Shown here one piece after another: positions 25,908 through 35,308 of a stretch of 64,000 nucleotides of DNA. Source of the stretch: Cryptomeria japonica (lineage: Eukaryota > Streptophyta > Pinopsida > Cupressales > Cupressaceae); assembly GCF_030272615.1 (NCBI RefSeq), contig NC_081409.1:615274755-615338754 (forward strand). Reading direction: 5' to 3'. The notes below the pieces were generated by a model that did no database searches, was not told the DNA's origin, and worked only from the letters and a program-made list of their open reading frames with translations. Every line of letters starts with the position of its first letter. Within the stretch, counting starts at the first letter, position 1. The position numbers and the translations under genes are program-made.

Positions 25908-26384
25908 TGTCTCATAATTACACTTTACTTAAGTTGACTTAGGATAATGCATCTCGTAGTAGCTTACATATGAGACACTTAGGGAAGTGTGCACATAGGG
26001 AAGTTGCTTGTAGGAGAAATTCCACCTTTTTTGGTCTTATCTTGTTGTTACATTCCACCTATAGGGAAGTTTCTTGTAGAACAAATTCCACCTTTTGTGG
26101 TCTTATCTTGTTGTTACATTTCACCTTCAATGGGTGATCCACCTCTTGAGGGATATTCTATTATTTCTCCTACCTACCCTTGTTTCTCATTGGGCCACAT
26201 GTCAAGTTCGTGTGCTCACATATCCATATGGCATTGCCTTTATAAAAAAGATCATCTTCTTTGTATTGGTTAATCCAGTTGATCATATTTTGCATCTTGA
26301 TAGGAATATATTTTATTCTTGTCACATATTTTGTTCTCTCTTGTGCTATCAATTGGACTCTAGATCTTGGAAAATTTTAACACA
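25908..26384 (+). repeat. Element F 3' LTR (477 bp) with internal 66-bp tandem duplication
   Basis: It is collinear with 23524-23936. The unit starting ATAGGGAAG at 25995 is repeated at 26061, which accounts for nearly all the extra length relative to the 5' LTR. Confidence 0.85.
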
Positions 26385-26740
26385 ACAAAACCTAGAATGG
26401 ACATATTAGCAACCACAACTCCAGAGCACACCATCACGTGTCAAATTAGAATAACAAAGATAAATACATGAATAACATAAATCTGAAATCTCATCGACAG
26501 AACTGGAAATGCAGAGAAATGCAGAGCTCTACAAACTCTAGCAAAAAACATCATTATTATTGCATATACTTCTGGAGCATAACTTCTGGAACACCAAAAT
26601 ACAAGAATAGAATCTCAAGGCAATATCCAATGACATACCAACACATCCTGAACGTATCTGCAACATAATAAAAAATGTAGAGAAAAACCAAATACAAAAT
26701 TAGTACGTTGACATCAATGACAATCAATGACAACCATATT
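26385..26740 (-). repeat. Partial copia-like LTR of the G family, minus orientation
   Basis: Near 26700-26730 the sequence GTTGACATCAATGACAA recurs from the end of G2 (about 30318-30336), suggesting the terminal part of the same LTR family. The remainder is diverged and the other end is not found. Confidence 0.4.
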
Positions 26741-29043
26741 GATATATCAAACATCTTCACATTTTCAACACCAACCACAATCATCAGTAGGATAGCCAAT
26801 TCCACTCAACATAACTACATCAACCTTAGGCTATGAACAACACAAACTAATGAGGGAAACTCCAACTCACAAGTGCATCACAAAAGGGAAAATAGATATA
26901 AGTATAATAAAGATATATATAATCATTAGGTGCCAAAGCACTAACTAAGGGCACTTCTCATCCCTACACTATGTCATCCATGCATGTACTTAGGGAATCT
27001 ATATCAAAAGTGACACAATGAGTACCCACAATCAATAAAATAACAAGATCAATGATGCACAAAGCACCTCAATAACCACACCATGAGCACCAAGCACTAG
27101 GTACAACGAAGTCTCAGCCATATAAGAAAGAATAAGCATCAAATGCAAACAAACATCAATTGCACACCTCATCTAAAATACAACATAGGCATCCATACTT
27201 AAAAATATTACACAAGGGAAGCATAAACATTCATTGAGGAAAATGAATTCATTATAATTTAACTAATTGTGCATTATGCAATGTACATATTATTAATCAC
27301 ACATCTCTTAACAATTTCATATAATTTAAGAAGTTGCATTCACATTTTATCATGGAAAATATATTTTAATTCTTCTACTTAACTAAAATTCTAACTAATC
27401 AGCAATCACATAGAGTACATTCTCTATTATTTTCTCTCTTAAAAATGCTATCAAAGATCTATAATGAATAGTGTAAAACCTTTTAGAATAGCCACCGTAA
27501 GATTCAAAAAGAGAAAACCCAAGTGGGGCAACCATCAAGTTCAACATTAAATCTTAAAATGTCGATATTTTAACAATAAATCAAGTGTGGAAAGAGTCAC
27601 AAAATAGATAGAGAGAGAAATTTGGTGACCAATCCAAGCATAAGAAAGTCCAAAAATTCATTGCTAGCCTATATTACACATCAAAAAATTCATCAATAAC
27701 CTCAATAAATCATCAATCATGAAACAAATTCACATAACAAGGTGACTAATATTATCCACATATAAGGGAGTAACCATTGCACAACATTCAAGGAAACAAT
27801 ATCTAGGATGTGTTAGAGAATGTACCCAAACACAACACATGATTGAGCCATTATACACTTCATTATTAAGCAACTTCTATGCAATAATATATGCAATCCT
27901 AATTCCCACTTACTTGCAACCATTTACTATTTTAATGCAATGCAATTCTTTCCTTAAGCAAGAAGACTTATGCAATAAGACATATGCAAGGGGGAGATAT
28001 AGTGCCTCACACACAAGTATTACACTTAATGCATGGCTAGGGTTCACTCAAAATGTTACATTCATGAGGTAATAATATTCACAAGGGTCTAACATAAGAT
28101 ACATCTTAATATTATATTCATGACATAGGGTCCACCACGATCTCCCATACAAGGTATTTACAACAAGACATCCAGAATGGTGACTAACATAGGTCACATA
28201 GGGCTTCCACACAAAGGTCATGTTTAAATTTACATCACAAGTTACTATTACATGTAAGGGTACAATGCTGCTCACATACTTATGAAAACAACTGAACAAG
28301 TTCACTTTCCACATCAACACAAGGATGTCATAATGCAATTTTTGCACTAATATCACAGGCTACCCTCTAACAATATAACTTCCACACAAGTCATGGCTAT
28401 CATGGGAAATGATACCAAGTTTTCATATAAACACTTTATGGTACACTGCATGAGGTAAGAACAACATAATACCATGGCTCACAATGCATGATAAACAAGA
28501 TGCAAATGAATTGAATGATCTTCATGATACCATAAGGCAATTAAGTCTCTTTTATACTCATACACATGCAATAAACAGTGCAAATTGGGGACATTAGTCA
28601 TTAACCTAATTGATTGCGTATGATGATTTGCACAACTTTCTCTTATAAATATTAATCTCACATATGAAATGATACATTATATCTATAATTGATGCACAAT
28701 GTATTCTAATGCAAACATAATAATGTATGTATTCTAATGCAAACATAATAATGTCAACTTTTCCATAAACATTAATTAATTATTTTTCTATCACAAGGAG
28801 TACAAAAAATGCACATGATGTAGTAAGAAATGCTCAATGAGGAACCAAGCATTAACATTCAAGTCCAATAAACAAGTAACCAATCACGCCATCCCATTGG
28901 GGACAAAAGCAATTGGGCCATTTAGGGGCCACCAAACACCCAAGAGAACAAGAATCAATCATCAAGGAGACTGTCACTCCATCTTGGCACATAGGAGGGT
29001 AATATAAACCCTAAACAACATACACTCTTCAATATCATGCTAG
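26741..29043. other. Element C internal sequence, nothing recognised
   Basis: 2.3 kb of AT-rich sequence without motif-bearing frames, LTR ends or PBS. The only structure noted is a 28-bp tandem pair at 28701. Confidence 0.5.
28701..28752. repeat. Tandem duplication, 28-bp unit, two copies
   Basis: The unit GTATTCTAATGCAAACATAA... starts at 28701 and again at 28729. Confidence 0.8.
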
Positions 29044-30339
29044 TGTTGGCAACAATGCTGCAAACTGAGGGGGGGTGAATCAATTTGCACCAATTAACAG
29101 TTAAAGCATTAAACAACACTGCATAAATATCACACATAACAACAAGATTTTTTATGTGGAAAACCCAGTCAAGGGAAAAACCATGGTGGGAACCTTCTCA
29201 CAATGAGATAATACCATGTTAAGAGTAAATGAAATATTGCAATGGGGAATGCACATGCATTCAGGCACACTGCTTAGAGCTCACTGCTCAAATAAGAAAC
29301 CCAAAAAGGCTACAACCTTAAGGGAAGGCTCACTGCCTTACAAGAAGTCTCACTGACTTACAAAAGAGTTTGGACTACAATCCAGATTACATGAATTATG
29401 AAAATAGCATCTACATATGCCTGAGTACAGTTCCATTTAAGCACATAGTCTGCTCTACAACACTTCTCTTCTCTTCTTCTCACTTCTGAATGATGAAATT
29501 TCTTGTTCACACCTACAACTCGATCATACACCTTGGCAGACATACATCTTACATGATTACTACATTTATTTATACAAGACATCAACCTCAAAAACATAGG
29601 TTGGCCAAACCCTCAATACAAATTTCAAAATAATAACCTCACATGCTACCACAACATATGCAGACCAAAAAGGTGTTGGCTAAGACATAGTCTGGACCCA
29701 AATCAACACCACAAATACACAACACTTCCAACAATTATGCCTCAATCATCTACAACATGCTACAACTCCATAAATGTCGCATAACATGAAGAATATCACC
29801 GAACCAAGAAAATCTTTAATAACACGCACAATGATCAATGTGGACCACCAATAATCATAGAACATGATCTAGAAATATTCACAAGCAACGTGAATTGAAC
29901 TGCAACAACTCGGATCACAAGAATCATCATCATTTTATCATCGAAGCTCAAGAACAACATCATAACTAATTGTCAACATGAAAGATTTTCTTGTGGACAT
30001 CCAAATCATGAACCAATGAACTGAGGATACACATCAACATTCAGAACATATCCCATACATCTGCAACTAAAGATTTAGCAATTTTGGAGCAATTCAGAGC
30101 ACAAACTAGAATATCGAATAACATGAACAACTAAATATTAATCTCAATACCGGACCTCATAACTCGATCAGAATATCATGCGGACCACTAAAAACTATGT
30201 TGAATCAACTAGAGATAAGTATATCTGAACCCATTGAACCGCATCAGCTCAACTGCAGCACACTGGCCCAACCAACTAATTTAATCTAACTATAACACTA
30301 GAATACACAGAAGAATATGTTGACATCAATGACAACACA
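29044..30339 (-). repeat. G2: copia-like solo LTR, minus orientation
   Basis: On the minus strand it starts TGTGTTGTCATTGATGTCAA and ends GCATTGTTGCCAACA. It shares GTGTGCCTGAATGCATGTGC, CCACCATGGTTTTTCCC and the CACCCCCCCTC end with G1. There is no PBS at one side or PPT at the other, and the flanks GCTAG and TCATT do not match, so this is an old solo LTR or a fragment. Confidence 0.6.
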
Positions 30340-30703
30340 TCATTCCAACAAACTCACAACAACATCCAATAGCCAGATCAAATTAGGCAACACAACTATC
30401 GCCAAGAGCATCCACACACACAGACCACATGAAGGCCAAACAAGAGCTCACTCTCTTGAATGAACACACCAACAACCAATCGGTGCCTATCCATCCCTGA
30501 GAGGTGCAAATGATATAGGAGAGACTCTTCCTCCACCACAAGCTACTTTGTTTGGTTCATCCCAAACCCTTGAAATTTACATACAAGGCACCCAAGCAAC
30601 AAGCTAACAACTAACTCTCAACTCAAACGCTCGTGCATTTATGCACCAACATCATCAACTTCATGGGTAATAATGTAACCAAAGATCCTAGTATTGTAAC
30701 CTA
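30340..30703. other. Element C 5'-proximal internal sequence
   Basis: No frame of note. The last bases before the PBS (GATCCTAGTATTGTAAC) resemble the equivalent place in element B (GATCCCAGTGTTTGCAAC), supporting common descent of B and C. Confidence 0.5.
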
Positions 30704-30713
30704 GGCTCTGATA
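30704..30713 (-). promoter_or_regulatory. Element C primer-binding site remnant at its right terminus
   Basis: The minus strand reads TATCAGAGCC, i.e. the standard TGGTATCAGAGCC without its TGG. The element ends here and is followed at once by GTTGT, the TSD. No LTR lies beyond it; the next bases are copia RT. Confidence 0.75.
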
Positions 30714-31290
30714 GTTGTAAGCAACGTAATCTATGCATGGTATGTACAAGACTAGATATTGCTCAAGAGTGGAATTTCTAAGCAAATTCATATCTAACTT
30801 TAGTAAAGAAAATTGGATTTATGTTAAGAGGGTATTTAGAAATTTGTGAGAAACTTGCAATAATTTCTTATCTTATCATGGTTCTAGTGATATGAGTAGG
30901 TTATTGGACATAAAAAGATTCATTCTTTAAATTAGGCAATTAATTTTGATAGTAAAAGTCCACTAGTTGCTATGATTTTTTTTATTTATTGGTGTTTTCA
31001 ATTGAATGAGTAAGAGATAACTACTATTACATTGTCCACTATTGAAGTAGAGAATTTAGATTATATAAACAATGTTCAAGAGTTGGTTTTGATTATAGGG
31101 TGGTTAAGATTATATGAGATAGTCAAAGTGTTATTTATTTGGCTATAAATCTTATATACCATGCCCATAACAAGTACAAGGTGATCTCACAATAGCGTGT
31201 ACCACTTTTTAGTTCAAGTGGGACATTGAAAGCAATATTTTAAACCAAAACTCCACTTTTGAACACCTATAGCAACTAAACCATTAAGAA
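30714..31290 (+). pseudogene. Ty1/copia RT end and RNase H remnant, part 2
   Basis: Directly after element C the copia frame resumes. Across the junction, with one GTTGT removed, VP.SSVVSNVIYAW lines up with the copia consensus VPYASAVGSLMYAM, followed by VCTRLDIAQ. Downstream, ITTITLSTIEVE near 31020 corresponds to the RNase H motif TVALSTAEAE, and SHNSVYHFL near 31180 to the HI..RYHF region. Stops and frameshifts are frequent. The remnant fades near 31290. Confidence 0.8.
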
Positions 31291-31666
31291 CTTGAAGATG
31301 ATGTGAAGTAGTATTTTTAATATTTTGCATGTAGAATATAAAATTATTTTTAAAAAATTTACAAAATAAGTTGTCATTTATTTTGCATAGCTTTTAATAT
31401 CTTATTTTTTTATGATTAACAATATATTTAAAAGGTGATGTTACTTCTGTAAAGAATTAAAAAAAATCGATAAAGTAGGTATATTTTTTTATATAGATCA
31501 AAAAATTACAGCATCTAGAGTATTATATCCATCATCAAATCAAACTATCTATCTACCTGAAAACCATATAGACAAAATTTGCATTCGAATGCATAACGAT
31601 CATCCCCCATATTTACTCCTATCATACTATCTATATAAAATCTATATAATTTCCCATATTAACATC
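31291..31666. other. AT-rich spacer, no gene seen
   Basis: The stretch follows the copia remnant and precedes the LINE start. It shows homopolymer runs only. Confidence 0.5.
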
Positions 31667-31673
31667 CAGAGTT
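31667..31673. other. Candidate TSD of the LINE, left copy (CAGAGTT)
   Basis: CAGAGTT precedes the LINE 5' end and recurs at 50717-50723 just after its A-rich tail. Seven bases are modest evidence. Confidence 0.45.
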
Positions 31674-31928
31674 ATTGTTTCTCCCACTCTCCTCCTCTGC
31701 AAGTTCAAATTTCAAACCTTCATCATTCATGGTGGTGTTTGCTGGTGGGGATCTCCCCCCACCACCCACGGACCCCGTTCTAGACCCTGCAATGATGACA
31801 CTGTCTATCACATCCTCTCCTGGTCCCATAGTGGTTCGTCCTTCTGATCTGGTAGTGCCTCAAATTGACAGTTCTTCTTCGGAGGTATCTGATTTTGACC
31901 CTATTCCTGACATGTCGATTGTTCTAAC
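31674..31928 (+). mobile_element. LINE, 5' end with start of ORF1
   Basis: A short leader (about 55 bases) precedes an ATG at 31729, from which a frame runs MVVFAGGDLPPPPTDPVLD and stays open to the insertion point of element D at 31928. The frame resumes in phase at 42866 once one copy of the CTAAC duplication is removed, confirming that this is the detached N-terminus of the ORF1 continuing right of D. Confidence 0.75.
31924..31928. other. Target-site duplication of element D, left copy (CTAAC)
   Basis: It is identical to 42861-42865 and directly flanks the TG start of the 5' LTR. Confidence 0.95.
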
Positions 31929-33226
31929 TGTAGACACCTAAAAATGGTCAATGCTTGCGGAAGTCGTACTTTAACATTTGCGCATTGCCTCATTTTAGGT
32001 TTTTGTGTCGCATTAACATTTCTCCTATGTCACGCACTTGATCTTTATCATTTGTGAGCATCGAGTCATTCTTCTGTATTCTTCATTTGTCTCGCTTTTG
32101 AATTAGGTCTTGTCGATAACAATCTTTAATCATGATTTTGGTCAATCTTTGTCCTTTTGTCAATCTTGTCATATTGCGATCGATTCGTCATCGATCCTTG
32201 TCCTTTTCAATCATGTCAATTTGGTCAATTTGTCATTAATTTTTGTCAACCAATCTCAATCAAATCATTTATCAACACTATTCATTTATCAATTCAAAAT
32301 CATGATCGAATCGATATCAACTATCCTTTGTCAAGACCTAATTGTCATCTTTGCATTGCTAATCCATCTCTTTAGGGTTTCATGATTTAGTCATTTAACC
32401 TTGCTTGTCATTTTTTTCCTTTAGGATTAATAAATTACTTATTTATCCTAAGTCTTCTCATTACAATTAAATGTTCATTTAATTGGCTAATTATTCCTCT
32501 TTGTGAATTAATTAATAAATGAAAGATTATTAATTAATTTACCTAATTTCTAATTTCTTAATTCCTCTTTTCCCTATTTTTCTAATTTCTTAATTCTTAA
32601 ATTCAATTTCCTCCTATTTCTCTCCTAAATTTATGGAAATGACACAGAAATTTGTCATAAATCGTCATAAGTTCTTGACATAGAAATTTGTCATAGAATT
32701 TGTCTTGACATAGCAATTTGTCATAGAATTTGTCATAAAATTGTCATAAATCTTTGCATAGCAACATGTCATAATTTTGCTATTCTTGATTTGAATTTCT
32801 ATTCAAATCAATTTCATGCTAATCTTGTCATTTCTCCAATTTGTCTATAAATTGGATGAATTTCTTCAATCAATCCCTTGATTCTTGATCCCTTAATTAA
32901 TAATCCCTAATCAGACTATCGAATTTACGCTTCTAGTACTCTTGAGCTTTTCATCAATGTCAATCTTGCTTTCAATTGTATGTGTGCACTTGTAGGTGAG
33001 ATCCACAAATCCATTTGAAGAGGAAAGAAGAACAATGGAGCCGCATGGAAGGAGCATTCAAATCGTCATTCGGTTTGCATGAATCTTTGCTTTTGAATGC
33101 TTTGTTTCTATGTCTCTATTGAGTGTGCTTAGGATTAGATCATTGCAATGTGTGTTTGTGATTAAGCTCATAATGATTAACATGTCTTTATACTTGCTTT
33201 GATGATTTCCTATTTCCTAGCGTACA
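31929..33226 (+). repeat. Element D 5' LTR (1298 bp)
   Basis: It runs from TGTAGACACC to CTAGCGTACA. A frame of 91 codons (32110-32385) recurs in the 3' LTR simply because the LTRs are near identical. The region 32640-32790 has several CATAGAAATTTGTCATA-like repeats. Confidence 0.95.
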
Positions 33227-33231
33227 TTAAT

Positions 33232-33250
33232 TGGTGAACCCGGTGTGAAC
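33232..33250 (+). promoter_or_regulatory. Element D primer-binding site
   Basis: TGGTGAACCCGGTGTGAAC lies five bases after the LTR. It is near identical to element A's PBS on the other strand. Confidence 0.8.
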
Positions 33251-33349
33251 ACTAACCATCTAACCCTCTAACTGTGTTTTGGAGTGCTTTCAAGTTGATT
33301 TTGCAGGCCAAAAACCCAAAAACAGGGTCGTGCAGGGTATTCTGGACAC

Positions 33350-33468
33350 TTCTGCGCCTGTGTAAGACAACTTGCGCCTGTGTTAGACATTCTGCGCTTG
33401 TGTAGGGGACATTATGTGCTTGTGTCATACATTCTGCGCTTGTGTCATGACTTCTGCGCCTGTGTAAA
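33350..33468 (+). repeat. 5' array of six TCTGCGCYTGTGT units, about 20-bp period
   Basis: Copies start near 33351, 33372, 33391, 33411, 33432 and 33451, each a variant of TTCTGCGCCTGTGT with a short variable spacer. They lie about 120 bases after the PBS, where packaging or dimerisation signals of retroelement RNA are often found (inference). Confidence 0.9.
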
Positions 33469-35308
33469 GTCCAAAACAGAGGTAAAAAATGCAGTCTTTA
33501 CTTGAAATTTGTTGTGTTTTTGCATTCTATTTTCTGTGCTTTGGATTTTGGTACTAATTATTTGTGCAGAATCTTGGCATACGCATGGCAAAGACTATAA
33601 ATCAAACTACTAACATGTGTTATGCAGAATCGATGGTCAAAGACAACAAATCAAACCTCTAACTTGGGTTTTGCAGGTTGCCTTGGAGAAACAACCAAAC
33701 TGTGTGTTTGAGATTTTTAATTAGGCACTTAGTGATTTATAAATAGGTGGGAATGAACATTTTTTTTATTTGATTGTTAAGTGTGACATTGGAGTAGGAG
33801 AGTATGCTCTCATCCTTCATAGGGTGATCAGAAATCCAGATCTTCGATACCATGCTCGTGTCTTTGATTGTGTGTCTCCTTTAGAGGGCCTGCCTTCCCG
33901 ACCACTTTGCTTTTGTAAGCAAGTGATAATCGTGAGAAGGGAATGACCCAAAGTGAGTACGGCTAGAATACCTTGGCATTCTAACTCACTATAAACAAAT
34001 ACCTGATGGGCGAAAGCTTTGAAGGAAGTGTTACGTGGGAATTGTAGTTACTTGGGAAGTGATGACCCTTGAAACTCTTTCTCATATCAACATCTAAGTA
34101 GGGCCTCTTGGTCTAAATTGTGCTTGTGCGACTACATTTGTTTGGTATCTTGATGGGCTTAATGTCTCAATCACGCTTGCGTGACATCAAGGAGTAATGC
34201 TTAACAGAAATCCTTACTAAACACCTTGTTTTTAGAGGCCAAAAAACCCTTCTAGTTGCTTGAGAAGGACAAATTCGGATACTTGGAAGAGATACTAAGT
34301 TTTCCATGGGGAGATTTCCATGGGGACTGATGCTTGGCTGCCTTGAGAAGTGAGTGCCGTGGAGGGGAGCCCATGGGGTCAAGCATCTGTGTATTCTCCT
34401 TGAATCTCATAATGAGTCTACCTCTCAAGTACCTAATGTCTTTGCCTACCATAAGAAATGTGGAAATGTGCATGAGTGTCTTGAGTCTAAGTTGTAATAT
34501 CTTGTATTCTTTGCTTGTCAAAAGTTGAATTGCATCCCATTTCAAAAGGCAAAACAAATTGATCTAACATAAGATTAAGCACAAGAGACATTCATCCAAC
34601 AAAAGTTCAACAAAGTTCAAAACACATCTTCCAATATGATGATCAAACATTGTTCCAAATCTTGTCTTAACATTCATGTCACTTACATTTAGATTCATCC
34701 TAGGTTGCATTTTTCAAAGTCATTGTCAAGTATCAAGGTTAGGTTTCACCTAAGTCATACTTCTTTTGCATACCAATAAGGGTCATCCATTTGCATGTGT
34801 CCTCTTGCATTAGAGTCATATCATTGTCATACATTTATATTTGCATACCCTAAGCCTCTTGATTAGGCTTAAGTCATTATCATATCATAGTAATTGTCCC
34901 TTTGCATATAGTGTCAAAACTAGGTTTTGTCATACTTGAGTAATCCTAATCTTTGAAAAACCCTAAGTCATTGTTAAGAAGTCTAGACCTTATCAAATCC
35001 TTTTGTCCTTTTGTCATCAATATCATTTCATCAAACCTAGCTTAGTATCCAAGCATATAGGGGAGACATTGTCATCTTGTCCTTTGTCAATTAAGTCCTT
35101 TTGTCCTTTGAGGTCTAGACATCATTTCAATTTCCTAAAGGTCTCTTTTAGATTTGCATTCATAAGTTTGTCAAAATATTCAAAAACAACCAAAAACATA
35201 GATTGCACTCTTGCCATAGATTGCATCTTCATCTATTTAGTTTGCATTTAGTTGCATATCATACATTATCCTTGAAAAATTCCAAAAATATTGCATTTGC
35301 ATAGTGAC
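33469..35308. other. Element D leader
   Basis: 1.8 kb upstream of the long frame with no motif-bearing frame. It contains many TTGTCATCAAT/TTTGTCATT-like words. Confidence 0.6.

Larger units (their letters stand above)
23524..26384 (+). mobile_element. Element F: small non-coding LTR element (2.86 kb)
   Basis: Two direct repeats (23524-23936 and 25908-26384) bracket 1.97 kb of sequence with a PBS directly after the first and a PPT directly before the second. The internal part has no RT, integrase or gag motif and includes a very T/A-rich stretch (24345-25020). The LTRs differ clearly (roughly a tenth of positions by eye, plus a 66-bp duplication), so the insertion is old. Flanking five-base words (AATCA and ACAAA) do not match. 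Confidence 0.85.
17881..30713 (-). mobile_element. Element C: one-LTR, coding-free retroelement inserted in copia RT
   Basis: The minus-strand element has a 3' LTR at 17881-21201, a PPT at 21202-21212 and, at its opposite end, only the PBS remnant at 30704-30713. Immediately outside are matching GTTGT duplications and the two halves of one copia RT. The LTR start (TGTAAATCCCCACCAAGGAA) resembles that of B (TGTAATGCCCTACCAAGAAA), and the sequence beside the PBS resembles B's, so C belongs to a sister family. Internal sequence contains nested F, G1 and G2 and no gene of its own. The absent 5' LTR despite an intact TSD is unusual (see findings). Confidence 0.8.

Noticed and set aside
23519-26389. 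TSD around element F
   Set aside because: The flanking words AATCA and ACAAA do not match; the element may be recombined or its ends slightly misplaced.
29039-30344. TSD around LTR G2
   Set aside because: GCTAG and TCATT do not match, nor does a two-base shift.
32110-32385. A 91-codon frame found again at 41744-42019, looking conserved
   Set aside because: The two copies are the LTRs of one element; near identity follows from their common origin, not selection.
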